The translations under genes were made by a program, and so were the position numbers. Below the pieces are notes generated by a model, which saw only the letters and a list, made by a program, of their open reading frames with translations, made no database searches and had not been told where the DNA came from. Source: Rutstroemia sp. NJR-2017a BVV2 (taxonomy: Eukaryota; Ascomycota; Leotiomycetes; Helotiales; Rutstroemiaceae). Taken from it: DNA of 64,000 bases. Shown here piece after piece: positions 32,775 through 43,900 of this stretch. Location: positions 62,001 through 126,000 of the forward strand of contig NJPS01000033.1 in the NCBI GenBank assembly GCA_002946415.1, in the 5' to 3' direction. Positions within the stretch are counted from its first letter, which is position 1; every line of letters starts with the position of its first letter.

Positions 32775-33642
32775 ATGGCAACGCCCATCGTGCCCACGCC
32801 TAACGTGCCGATTAATTTTGTGAAAGCAGAGACTGGAGAGGTTCTCTCACTAGGGAGCGTCAAAGTCAGGGTTATGGAGGATGGCTCACGAACGGGTATG
32901 TTATAGGGATTTCTTTCCCTTTACTTGTTTTGCATCCATACACGCAATATGGAGCTCAGGGCAATGAGCAAGTGAGAAAGTCATGTGGAATACACATGAC
33001 CAACACATCTCCCCTCATCCATCCATTCCCATTCCCATTTCCATCTCCATATACATATCCAACGCCATATACATATCCATCCCATTCCCCACTCCCCAAC
33101 CCCAACCTAACACCCCCTCCCCTCTCAGACAACCGCCTCTCCTCCGTCGAAATCACCGTCCCAGCACACACCCCCGGGCCGCCCGCCCACTGGCACGAAA
33201 TGCACGACGAAACCTTTCTCGTCACCAAGGGCGTGGTAACGTTCACAGTGCCCGACGCACCAGAGAGCGGATTGAAAGGCGCGAGGATCGATGCGAAAGA
33301 GGGCGACTATGTGGTTGTGCCGACGAGGGCGCCGCATACGTTTAGTAATGAGTCGGGGGAGGAGGCGAGGTTTTTCAACACGTTTACGCCGGTGAGTTGG
33401 GTTATTTTTCTTACTCTTTTCCTGGAAAGGGGGTGGAAGGTTAGGGGGGAAGAACGGGGAGGAGGGAGGAGAAGGGCGGAGGGAAATGGGAATGAGAATG
33501 GAAAGGCTGACGAGTGTAGGCGTTTTATGTCCACTATCTTAAGTTGTTGAGCACGTTGATTGCGGAAGGGAAGGAGATGACGCCGGAGGTTAATATGGCG
33601 GCTATGGCTTACTATGCAACAATTCCGGTACAGAAGAAGTGA
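32775..33642 (+). CDS. Single-domain cupin protein
   Basis: Three exons (32775-32895, 33129-33391, 33520-33642) give 168 residues. Both cupin motifs are complete. Motif 1 is HWHEMHDETFLVTKG, with the HxH(x)4E(x)6G spacing. Motif 2 is GDYVVVPTRAPHTFSN, with the metal-binding His. Splicing joins EDGSRTD to NRLSSVEI and places FTPAFYVHYLKLL after the barrel. Small cupins like this are usually metal-dependent enzymes (dioxygenases, isomerases) or binding proteins, and the substrate cannot be read from sequence. Intron 1 (32896-33128) is long for this window and contains CCATAT/CATTCC-rich simple sequence. The gene converges closely on the rvt gene, with 150 bp between stops. Confidence 0.85.
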
Positions 33643-33792
33643 TGGATTCTGTCGAGTTACCTACGAAAGCCTAAGTTACCTAGAAAGCGGAAAGGCATTG
33701 TTCATAAAAGTTTCGTAACACATCATTCGACACAAATTTGAGAACCAACCATCAACGCCCTGTTCCAATTTCCCTTTACCTGTCAAAGTCCG

Positions 33793-36723
33793 TCAACCCT
33801 GCCACTTTACCTTCCCGCTCCTAAACAAATTAACCATCCCAATCGGCAACAACCCCTTATCAACCACACTCAGCCCCCCAAACCTCTCCTTCATCTCCTC
33901 TCCATATAGCTTAACTATCCACTTCAAATATCCATTATCCATGCCCTCCACACTCCCCGTAACCCCGTTCAACAAAGTATTGTCCCCATCATCCAACTGC
34001 ACCGTTTCCTTATCCGGCTGCTCCAACAACCTCGCATACAAATCACGCAACGCGCCCTCATCACCATCATTCCAGAAATCCTCTCTATGCTTTGTGAACT
34101 CCTCAAAGGACATGAATTCCTTTGGCATTTCCTCATTATAATTACGTCCCGTACTAGGATCGACATTTCGCCTGTCCCCCTTCTCGATCCAGTTGCGTTT
34201 GAGGCGTTCATAATTTTCTTTTTCCGCCACGAGGAAATCGTCGATTGTCCTCCCCGGGTCAGCAGTTATAGAACCGCGGATTTGCAAAAGTCCCACAAAT
34301 GGATTATGCAATTCCAGACCGCCGAGCCCGGCGGGGAAGTAGAAATACCCGTCGGGGACATCGTCGATGGCGAAACGCTCGCGCAGATTGCTTTTCAAGT
34401 ACTCGACGACGTTGGTGTCGGAGAAGATCTGCTGCTGGATCTGCTTGAATGATGAGAGCATAGCGTCGACGTGGTCGCGGCCGAAGCAGTGCGCGGGTTT
34501 GCCAAAGTTGCTGCTGAAGAAGCGGCCGGCGTAGGTGTTCCAGGCTTGGATCCAGGAGAAGATGGATTTTTTATCGCGCAGTTGGGACGAGAGTTCTTCG
34601 ACGTGTCGGGAGACCAGGGGTTGGTCGATGGTGAATTCACCTGTGATCGGGTCGAGTTTCAAGAATCCCCACCGGATTTCGCCTTCTGGGAGAATGGGAT
34701 CGATAGGCGCGAGTGTTTTGGAGGCTATGCCGTCTTGTGTGATTCGTACGGTGCCGGTTTTACCTTTGTCGAGTGTAACGCCCATAATTTCCGAGAAGGC
34801 GACGATCGCTTCCCAGCCCTTGGCGACAGTTTGATGGGATGGAGACCATAGCCAGAAGTCGTCGTGCATGCGGTAAAGTACGGCACCGTCTGTTTTCTGG
34901 TTGACTGCATAGTCGAGACAAAAAAGAATGACTTCACCACAGACAGAGGATAATGCATGAGCACCGGGAACGCCCCTCTTTCGAGTACGAACTTCGGAGT
35001 CCGGACCATCTTCGACGAATTTCAATGGTGCTTCGAGGAATTTGAGGAAGAATCCTAACCACCTTTTTGATAGACCGAAGAAGGACAGAACACAGAAGAT
35101 GGTGGAGTGAGGTAGAGAGGGACTCCAGGAATCAAATTCCGAGCGGGTGCAAGTGAATTCGCCATGGAATCGCGTATTTGTAAGAATCTCAGTGGAGAGT
35201 AGATGAAGCAAGAACTGCTTTATCTCCATTTGCGTCTTTGGTGGGTTTTCAGGCAATTCAGATTTATCATCAGCGTAATCCGTCTGGAAACCAAATTCCG
35301 GGATGATCTTTCTATGTCTCATAGCTCCACCTCTTCCCATCCCAGCTGTCTGTTTTGTCCTTCCCTGCGGCTGCTGCTGGGCTATCATCATTTTCCTATC
35401 CCGCTCTGGTGCCTGATTCAATTGCATCAAAGACTGTTGGTAAGCATGTTGCTGTTGCATCTGCATCATTTGAACGTTAAGTGAGTTTGCAGGATTGAAT
35501 CCTGTTGGTTGTGGAACATACTGGACTTCTTCTTCGCCGTCTTCGTTGGCATAATCTTCCTGTTCGGAGTTGGGAAGTTGAGACATGAAGTAGATATAGT
35601 TGTATATAACCTGTCGTGTACTTTGAACGCTGGGCTGTTCATCTAGCGAACCAAGGAAGTACTCTCTCCTGGTCTTATCGGCGACAGGTTTGCGCAAGGG
35701 TGACCATGCTCCTGGGGAGACCAGGAACGTTCTGAAGGCTTTCTTTAAAAAGACGGACCATTTGACACCAATGTATTGTAGGAACAAAGCTTGAAGGAGA
35801 TCTTCATCAATGAACATATGATGTGTGCCGTTGATGTGTCTTCTCTGCTCGACCGCTACGTCCATATCCCATTCCCAGGTATCGATAGCTGCCATGCGCA
35901 TGTTAAGAACATCGGCCACTTCGTTTAGGATGACCGGACTAGCCAAGAAATCTTTCAATGCAGCACGCTTTTCTTCTGAAAGTAAGCCGGACGCAAGCAA
36001 CCCGTTGATGGTCCACGTGAGAACGGCTTCATTGAATTGTCCGGGGTTAGACAAAGATACTTCAAACCCTTCGACTAAGTCGCGCAGGTCGGATAGAGCT
36101 TTGATGGCTTGTGCGTTCTCGCCGTCGTTACCAAAAAGACTACGTAGGTATGCAGTGATAGCGACTTGGTCTGTGTCGCAAGGTTCAAAGACAAGTTTCT
36201 CCCATTGAGATCGGCCTTGTTTTCGTGCTTCACTTTCTTCTTTGATTTGCTGGAACCCTTCTGAGGTCTCCGATACATTGTCTGCCTCGGATTCCCGTTC
36301 TTTTGAGAGCCATTCGGTAACCAATTCACCGTACAGAGTGGCATACTGATACTTAGATGATTGAATGTTCATTTGTTGCATTAAAGAGTGTTCCCAACTA
36401 TGCAAAGCCTTCAGTGAGATGGAAGGGTCATACTCTGCCTGTGCAAGGAATCGTTCAACGTTATTGATCAGGATTCCGAGACGAGGATGAGTGGGTGTAA
36501 TGATGTGAGGACGCTTCTTGCTGATCGATGACTTGATGCCGAAACCATCTTGTACGCCGTCAAGCAAGAGACGAAGCTTTTTCCTCTGATCTGACTCATG
36601 GCTTAACGCAGATTTAGTAGCTTTCTTTTTGGTCTCGAAGTTGTTACGTCTTTTGGAAAGTTCAGTCAACTTTGTAGTGGTAATTGACTGAAGTGTTTCC
36701 GAGAAGACGCCACCTGCAGACAT
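33793..36723 (-). CDS. rvt: Reverse-transcriptase-related cellular protein (rvt)
   Basis: A single uninterrupted exon of 976 residues, starting at the first in-frame ATG (MSAGGVFSETL). Residues about 14-58 form a basic coiled coil. The polymerase part has the catalytic Asp531 in RSEFDSWSPSLP (motif A), RKRGVPGAHALSSVCGEVIL (motif B, about 580-600), the metal-binding pair Asp621-Asp622 in LYRMHDDFWLWS (motif C), an EIMGVTLDKGKTGTVRI stretch (motif D) and RWGFLKLD (motif E, about 682-690). A Gln/Met-rich insertion (about 408-460, QMMQMQQQHAYQQ) lies before motif A. This layout matches the rvt family, domesticated single-copy reverse-transcriptase genes known in fungi and some other taxa that can polymerise nucleotides but have no known natural role. 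No terminal repeats, integrase, RNase H or gag-like frame is present nearby. All three catalytic aspartates are intact. Confidence 0.87.
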   Translation of the reverse strand: MSAGGVFSETLQSITTTKLTELSKRRNNFETKKKATKSALSHESDQRKKLRLLLDGVQDGFGIKSSISKKRPHIITPTHPRLGILINNVERFLAQAEYDPSISLKALHSWEHSLMQQMNIQSSKYQYATLYGELVTEWLSKERESEADNVSETSEGFQQIKEESEARKQGRSQWEKLVFEPCDTDQVAITAYLRSLFGNDGENAQAIKALSDLRDLVEGFEVSLSNPGQFNEAVLTWTINGLLASGLLSEEKRAALKDFLASPVILNEVADVLNMRMAAIDTWEWDMDVAVEQRRHINGTHHMFIDEDLLQALFLQYIGVKWSVFLKKAFRTFLVSPGAWSPLRKPVADKTRREYFLGSLDEQPSVQSTRQVIYNYIYFMSQLPNSEQEDYANEDGEEEVQYVPQPTGFNPANSLNVQMMQMQQQHAYQQSLMQLNQAPERDRKMMIAQQQPQGRTKQTAGMGRGGAMRHRKIIPEFGFQTDYADDKSELPENPPKTQMEIKQFLLHLLSTEILTNTRFHGEFTCTRSEFDSWSPSLPHSTIFCVLSFFGLSKRWLGFFLKFLEAPLKFVEDGPDSEVRTRKRGVPGAHALSSVCGEVILFCLDYAVNQKTDGAVLYRMHDDFWLWSPSHQTVAKGWEAIVAFSEIMGVTLDKGKTGTVRITQDGIASKTLAPIDPILPEGEIRWGFLKLDPITGEFTIDQPLVSRHVEELSSQLRDKKSIFSWIQAWNTYAGRFFSSNFGKPAHCFGRDHVDAMLSSFKQIQQQIFSDTNVVEYLKSNLRERFAIDDVPDGYFYFPAGLGGLELHNPFVGLLQIRGSITADPGRTIDDFLVAEKENYERLKRNWIEKGDRRNVDPSTGRNYNEEMPKEFMSFEEFTKHREDFWNDGDEGALRDLYARLLEQPDKETVQLDDGDNTLLNGVTGSVEGMDNGYLKWIVKLYGEEMKERFGGLSVVDKGLLPIGMVNLFRSGKVKWQG

Positions 36724-37659
36724 GGTGTTGGAGGTGCGGAAGAAGGGAGGATGGGGAAGATGTATGCAGAGGAAGACGAATGTGAATACAAAAGAATAAA
36801 TGGGGGAGATATATGATTGAAGCAGAGGGAAGAAGAGGGGGAAGATAGGTGTATATAGGAAATATTGAAGGATATGTATGATCCAGTTTGGGAGTATGGA
36901 GGACTCCTTGAGGAAGAGGGGAGAAAGAGTAAAATCTGGATGGGAGGGACGATCTTTATATACACGAGAATATGAGGCGTAGCAAGGCAAACAAGGCAAC
37001 CGTGGTGAGCATGCATGGTTGTCACGTGACTACTGTCACACCGCGTGCAGGAGGGGAAACCTCGAAATCGAGTTTCGCTGCGTTGTCATTACTGTGATAA
37101 TGAAATCTCGATATGTGCTCTCTCAGCCTCGTCAGATGTTGTTGCGTATTACGAACATGAAGTGAAACTACATTTCATCACTGCAGCCAGACCTGCACGC
37201 TCTGGTGGTTCGCACTGTACTACGCATCCTGCTTCCACATCATTCCGTCTAGAAGAGCTTCATAGAACTGTTAGCTCAGAAGTGATGTAACAAGATGTTT
37301 GCCTGAGTGCGGCCCGTAACATGGTGTACTTTTGGAAGTTGATAACCTTCCGAGGATATTATGAAGAAACTGTACAGAATCATCAAGATACTGTCGAGAG
37401 CAAAGGAGAAAGGGAAGAAACGGTTGCCTAACTGACGTGTTGAGCTTCGTAATGCACCTCGAGCTGTAATAGGATGAGATGTTTTAATCACAATACTTAG
37501 CGCGAAAGCGTATATTGTACTCTTCCTCAGGGCTTGCAGATCGCAAGCCAAAAATCCCAAAGAGGTAGGCATGACTGGCCAGGTAGAAATGAGTCACTAG
37601 CGCAACAAACTGCTGCTCAGATAGACGAACTGGCTGCAAGCACTCCTGATACTGATGGC
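36724..37659. other. Upstream region of rvt
   Basis: About 940 bp. The part next to rvt (36730-36900) is purine-rich on the plus strand, so C/T-rich on the rvt sense strand, as expected of a promoter or leader. The rvt frame stays open upstream but without an ATG. No other gene seen. Confidence 0.4.
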
Positions 37660-38560
37660 ATCCTATCAGTCCATATCCACCATTCATCCTCGAAGATCTG
37701 CTTTGCTGTTGGCCTACTCCTTGAGTCTGATTCCAAGGTCTTTTGTAAGAAGACGTCGTATATTCTTAGAATATATCGCCGCAATTATTGGAACCTCTCT
37801 TTAAACGGATTCCGATGGTAGAAGAAGGAGTCGTGTAGCATCTAAGTCTGCAATCTCTTTGTATGAGGTTGAGAAGAGACCAAGGTGTTGTTGGTGTTTA
37901 TTGAGCACGGTAGACTCATATCCATCATTGTTGAAATTGATGCCATGGTTTCTAGGATTGAAGAGGCAAGAACGTGGATCAATATTAGAACCTATGCACA
38001 ACCGATAAGTATGAGCTTTTATGTGTAACAAGCTGCATACCGTGTATTCAAGAGACCAAATATCCGTTCAGATGCCTCAAGGTGGCCAAACAGTACTTCA
38101 GGATTGCTCAGACTGCTACGCCGATAGTGTGGCCTTCTCTTGTCTACTTCCAATCAGTCTGTATAGCGCCTCCCAAGTTAGCCAATCGGGCATCGGAAAA
38201 TCGATTTCCCTCTTTTCCTGTAGCTCACTACTATGTTGTCAAATTTCACGTCTCTGATTTGAGCGTTAGAATTATCTCTATAATTGTGAGCCAAAGACAA
38301 ACGAGTATAAAACGTATCCGTCCACAGGCAAATCTGAAGCAAGCACTCGTCTTGCCACTGACTTGATCTCAGGTTCCGTGGCTTTCTCCATATAGGACTC
38401 AGAGAGCAGATCACCATCAAGATATTTGAGAGCAATTGAAGGGCTATCAACCGGCTCCCCTGTCCTCATCAAGCAGTGTTGAGCAGATGTTTGGATTTCA
38501 ACCGCCTGAGGAAATCAACTTCGTTCTGTAATCACAAATGGCCGAGTTTCATTTGATAAT
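37660..38560 (-). pseudogene. Decayed fungal protein kinase
   Basis: On the minus strand, fragments of an orphan fungal serine/threonine kinase occur in the right order but in different frames. They are SPSIALKYLDGDLL with EPEIKSVARRVL (about 38350-38460), a catalytic-loop relic DGYVLYSDVKFDNIVVSY that appears only when a GTTTGT...ATCAG intron is removed (about 38205-38330), a shifted FSDARLANLGGAIQTDWK, then YESTVLNKHQQHLGLFSTSYKEIAD (about 37840-37920), and finally SRSRPTAKQIFEDEWW (about 37690-37740), which is the subdomain XI arginine motif. Frames are broken by at least one shift and by stops after DWK and in the activation-segment region. The HRD triad is already altered. The family is common and expanded in filamentous fungi. 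It is not expected to make an active kinase. Confidence 0.68.
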
Positions 38561-39739
38561 GTCATTGTTCTTCTGAAAACCTCTTTTGGTGTTAGTTATA
38601 GTGGGAATTGATCATAGTAGAATCGCCGAACATACCATGCCAGAAAAACTCTTTTGTATAGCGGCTTGATGATGATGGTGCATGCATATGTTTGCCTTGC
38701 CCTTCGGTGTTCGGCCCATACTGAAGAGATGTTGTATCAATATCGTAAGTCTGAACCTCCGTCGGGGACTAATTCTCGACACCGCAGCTGAGGTGGGAAG
38801 TATTGAATGACGCCGGGAGCGCGGTGTTATGATTTGAGGTGCAGGTGCGGTGAAGTATTAAGCCAAAGAATACATCGTTCCCCGGCGCCAATCTCTCCAA
38901 TTTACAAGGCGAATACAGCCATAGCGAAGAAAGCTCCCCAGCACATAACATACCACCAGGAGGACCATCGCTATCACTAGCAATTATCGCGGCTATCGTG
39001 GGATTAAGATGAAGCTCCAAATGAATGAATGAAGTGAGGTTCGAACAGACCCGCAACTCATTGCCGAAGCGAAGCCGACGCTAGGCTCCGAATTCATGAT
39101 CAATCACATATCATCCATGATTTTTATTCTTCCTTTTTTTGCCGAATTTAATTATATCGGGAAGTCACCGTCCGAGAAGTCGTTCTGGTACTTGCAGTTT
39201 TTCCGTTACGAGGTTGGATTGTGTTCCGATCAGGCCCTTGTTGCCGAATGCTACTTCCGTGTAACCTTGGAGGTACATGACATGTAATGGGAAAATACCT
39301 GGGAGTGTCTAGACTCCTTGAACGTGCGGTCCAGATCAATCAAAATGGAAAGAAAGTGAACGAGAGAGAAGTGTCTCAATCACGTGCAAATATAGGTCGC
39401 GTGGGCATGAACTTTTCCATTTCTCTCATCTCATCTCAACTTTTTCGACCCCATCTAATTAGTTCTCCTTCCTTTTAATTTTAACCCGCTCTACATAGCA
39501 ATAATACCAATATAGCACTCGGTACAGTCCTGTGGTGTCCCTGTACCCAGCCAACCAACCAATTCATCATCATATTAGAGCCTTTTGTCATCCAGAGTCA
39601 TATCAGCAACTCTGTCTTTTCCCACAAGGCTTTTCGCTTGCAATTCGCTTTCCTTTTTCCCCAATTCCAACCAGAAACGATGAACCATCTCATCTTTTCC
39701 TTTTCCATCCCATGATGATACAAAAAAACAAACCATCCC
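38561..39739. other. Intergenic region
   Basis: Between the kinase relic and the DUF3445 gene. There may be further decayed kinase N-terminal sequence up to about 38750, but nothing convincing. No intact gene. Confidence 0.4.
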
Positions 39740-40962
39740 TTAACTTTTCTCCTCCACATTACCCCCCCTTTCCCCCTCCCTCGCAGCCGTAACCTCATCA
39801 CAAAACTCCAAGCACACCTTCCCCCACCCCTCAATCCCCTTATACTTCGCCATCTCCTCCTCCCATCCACGAACCTGTTTCCCCAGCGTCTCCACCTCCT
39901 CAGCATCCATATCCACCAACTTCTCCATGTACGTCCGCACGGTGAACAGCACCGCTTCGGAGCGCTCCAAGCGCGTGAATGTCTGCCGTTCGCGACGCAC
40001 GAAGATATCGTCTGCGGTGAGCGATGCGGACGGGACTTCGGGCACGTCTTGGAAGAGCACGGGCGTGGTTTGGATGAAGAGGTTGGAGCGCTCCATGCAG
40101 GATTTAGAGGTCAGGTGAGTGAAGTAGCTGCGAGGATTATTAGCTTTTTATTTTCCTATCGTGTGCATAAAGTGAAGAATGGAAGAGAGACATACCGATC
40201 AACACTCCTTCCCAGCTTCTCCTTCCACCCAGGCACTGGCGCATGCAACGCCGCCATACTACTCCCAATGCGTTCCTGTAGCTTCCATCCAGCAGGGAAC
40301 AGAGTCGCACTAGCCATTAATCGAAATTCTCCGCTCTCGGGATCCTTGATCAGAATGTTGAAGTCCTCCATACACAATCTCGCTGCTGTCTCCAAGGGAT
40401 TTTCACATTTAGCTCCAATTGCAAAAGTCTCTTGCGTGAGATGCGAGTAAATGGTTGAAGAACGTGCGTGCAGAGTGAAAGATTGCGGGTAGCGAGTAGT
40501 GAGGAATGAGACGACCTGCTCGAGGAGTTCGTGGCAGGCGGGTTCGGCGCCAGGCAGAACTTGTAGGACGTTGGGCTTGCAGGTTTCGAGGAGCGAGGCC
40601 CGGAGAGCGTGTTCGGAGTTGTAGTGGGCGTCGATTGTGAGCCAATTGGATTGGTTGAGGCGTTTAAGACCCATGGAGGTGGGGTGGGCAGCGTTTGGTT
40701 TGAGCGGAGGCATGGCGTATGGGGGTTGCTGGGAGATGTTGGCGGTGGCCGAAGGAGTTGCTGAGCAGGAAAATAGGCTGAAGAGATGGGTGAGGGGGAA
40801 CACAGGCCATGTGGGCCAGGAGGAGGAAGGCTTCTTCTTATTATCTTCTTGATTGTGAAAACGGGATTTGCTGCGCCTCGAGGAGCTTAAGATGTAGATA
40901 ATACAGGCAGTGAAAAGTACAACGAGTGACTCTATGGCTACCATATTGAGGCCGGTATCCAT
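39740..40962 (-). CDS. DUF3445 heme-dependent oxidative N-demethylase-like protein
   Basis: Two exons on the minus strand (40962-40196 and 40127-39740) give 384 residues. Splicing creates Arg in VDRYFTHLTSKSCMERSN. The N-terminus has one hydrophobic segment (about 8-26, VAIESLVVLFTACIIYIL) followed by RRSK, suggesting a membrane anchor. The conserved body runs from NWLTIDAHYN through LCMEDFNILIKD, LMASATLFPAGW, SMAALHAPVPGW and RRERQTFTRLERSEAVLFTVRTY, all hallmark blocks of the DUF3445 family. Characterised members bind heme through a PAS-like fold and oxidatively demethylate secondary amines. The substrate here is unknown. The frame is open further upstream with more ATGs, so the start and the anchor are the least certain points. 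Confidence 0.8.
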
Positions 40963-43900
40963 AATAGATATGGATGCTTGTTTACTGGTGTTGATGATGT
41001 GTAATCTGTCAACAGCAACAGCATCTAATATCCTTTGATGAGGACATGTGGTATTTATATTTGAAGTAGAAGACATGTTCTCTTGAGAAGTATAACATTG
41101 ATAGTCCAACACCTCGTATATTTGAGTATGATTTCTTCCTTCAGAAGCAGCAGCAGGTGGCGTCTGCAAGTTCGGGGCATAGAGATATTGTGTAATGATA
41201 CCCATTCTCCCGATGCTCCGCGTGTGCATATGTATGATGCGTAGTGACAGGTAAAAACGAATATATAATAACAGGAAGGTAAATAGAAATTTGAGAAGAA
41301 TATGCTGTGTCGTGTAGGGTAGTAAGAAGCAGTACAAGGTAGACAAGGCCTTAATACATATATAAATAAGGAGATGATATAATACAGAAACAATGAAAGT
41401 GAAATGAATGGGATCGAAGATGATGAAATAAGTGAGAGAATTGAGGTTATATGTAGATGTAGATTGACATCGATCATTGAATCAATCGATAGTTGTAAAG
41501 GTGGAAGGAAGATCAGTCCGCCCCGGTTGGACGGGAACATACCACACACACATAGCATCACATCATGGATAGGTGTGAATAAACGATGACCATCGGTATG
41601 GATTAGGATCGTTCTAGATAATGCTTCTAGTAATTTGCCTGAGCTCAGCCATGCGAGTTATTCTTGATTTGATTAGAGACATTGCTCGATTTGATAGTAG
41701 TAGTTGGTAGCTGTGTACAGGAGCTTAGGTAGGAATAGGGTAATAATTGCTTGCTTTTTTTTCTTTTTTTTTTGATGGGCCACTAGGTCCAAGGGGCCAT
41801 GTAGGTCCAGGTTACACCGAGTAGAATTTCCAGGTAAAACAAATGCGGAATTATAAGAATGATGAAAAGCACGAATTCCGATACGACTACGACTATGATC
41901 GGTGGTCATGCTCTGGTCATGTCATAGTCTGTCCCAGGGAAACGCGCACCACAAGGGAGATCATGGGCAAGAGGGGCGAGCTGGAGAAAGACTTTCGAAG
42001 AGGTACCCTGGGAAAAAGTACGAGCTTTGTAGAGGCTGTAATAAATAGAATCAGGCTATCGAGGTCAGACGTCCGCATCAGCCAGTCATTCCACGCCATC
42101 AAGATTATTCCCATCTCGTTACCAGGTAAGCTCGGTGGGTTAGGCTGTTTTGTCTTGAGCCGGTGGCTCGGTTGTCGGGATAAGCTTGATACGAAATCCG
42201 AGTGGTAGGCGGAAACTGCTGAAAGCGTCGAGCTAATTCCCGTATGAAGTGTGAAAGGTGTCAAGAGTAGGACTAGTCAAGAGTAAAGAGTGAGAGTAAA
42301 GAGTCAAGAGTCAAGACTCACAGCCCACCCGCCGGGCCATGACCAAGAAACAGCCACAGAACCTTAGTGGAAGGACTCCAGGAAAGGGGTCTGCGAGTCC
42401 GTGACCGTACATGCTATGCCCTGCCTGTGCCATGACCATGAGGGTCTTGTTAGACGGTGGATCGATGGATTTACTAGATCTACTGGTGGCACAGTACCGG
42501 TACTCGAACTAACTAGGCTGCTTGAGTGCTCGGTATGGAGTAGATTAGCAGATGAGAGCCAGGGATGTATTTTTTGGAATTGAGCGCTGTGGCCGCGGGG
42601 CAATAGTTTTTCTCGCGGAAGCAGGAAAATATATTAATTCGCAATGTTAGCAGAATGGAGAATGGAGAATGGAGAGGGAAAAGCTTTGAGCAGACGTTCA
42701 TTTTGTGATAGATTACAAATTTTTCGCTCGACGGAGCATGTAAGATGTAAGAAAAGAGCTCTAGTACGGATGGAGTTATAAGGTACATCGTTCTTCCGAC
42801 AGGCTCGATGGATGCGATGTGATGTGATCTGATAGAGTGCTTACGAATGGATGCGGAGCAGGTGGTTGGATAGCGCGATACAGCAGATGGTTGGTTGGAT
42901 CGACGAGTAGTGTGATGGAGAGTGTGTGTGATGGATGACGGTTTGCGGTTTACAATACGAGTCCAGCTTCGTTCTATCATTTTTTGCGGTGGCAGCTGGA
43001 TGGACATAACCTTACTATCCGTACTTTCCATACTTCCCATACAGTACTTGGCCATGTTAAGGTTATGTACGAATCATGTACGAATAATGCTGCGCTCTGT
43101 ACGTGCTACTATAATGGTACACGGCTACATATCTGCATGGTATATTGGCTTCCCTTTGTGCAGGCTGCTGCTCACCCAGATAGTAGGTGAAGAAGTAAGT
43201 CGTCGTAGTCCAGACTGTCCAGACTGTCCAGTCCACTTCTGCCAGGTTTGTGTAACCATCGCGATTCAAGTTTCCGGAGTATTTTTGGACTTGTCTCTCT
43301 GGCATCTGTACTTTGAGATCTGCCAAGCGATACAGGTGGCACACCTGATGTTTGTGGCAAAAATGTACGATGAATATTTTACGCGGCAACAGCGGTACTT
43401 GAATGTGTTGGAGGTTGTGAAACCAGACACCTTTCGACAGATTGAGGCTGATTGTTTGATACGCCATGTTCTTCGTTTCTCTCTCAAAGCGCCAAAAAAG
43501 CCAAAAAAGCCAAAAAGACTGCCACTTGCCGCGCCAAGTGCGCGCCCTCGCCATGCAAGAAAAGCACCATCGTCCCGGATCCAGGGTTTCGTCTCCCGAA
43601 GTGCTCCGTCTTCCTACAGTACGGAGATGCATGTTGTACTTTGCGGCAGTTAATTGGTGCGACATTACGACTTGTTTACGATCTTTCGGGGACGGTCAGG
43701 ACGCCTTATGCAGGCATGGGAAGTATGCAAGTAAAAAGTCAATACCTCTGTAAGCCGATCCTCTCAAGTGGAGATGCTGCTGCGTGTGGTTGGATCATCT
43801 TGGATGTTCCGCGAGGTCTGGACTTGAGGGCTGGAAAAGTGGCTTGCAAGGATCACGGGATGCCGGATTCTGATATCATTGTCTAGAGTTCCACATCCCG

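Noticed and set aside
33793..36723. Interpretation of the RT gene as a retrotransposon
   Set aside because: There are no terminal repeats, poly-A tail, RNase H, endonuclease or integrase blocks, and the motif layout fits rvt rather than LINE or LTR elements.
36724..36999. N-terminal extension of rvt with hydrophobic segment
   Set aside because: The upstream open frame has no ATG (it begins at TTG) and is the C/T-rich leader read in frame. The ATG at 36723 fits the family start.
38769..39056. 95-codon minus-strand frame next to the kinase relic
   Set aside because: No kinase or other similarity is visible, so it was not added to the pseudogene.
42922..43665. Opposing open frames of 243 and 200 codons
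   Set aside because: They overlap antisense, begin with GTG or lack conserved content, and include low-complexity KKPKKP sequence. I regard both as chance frames.
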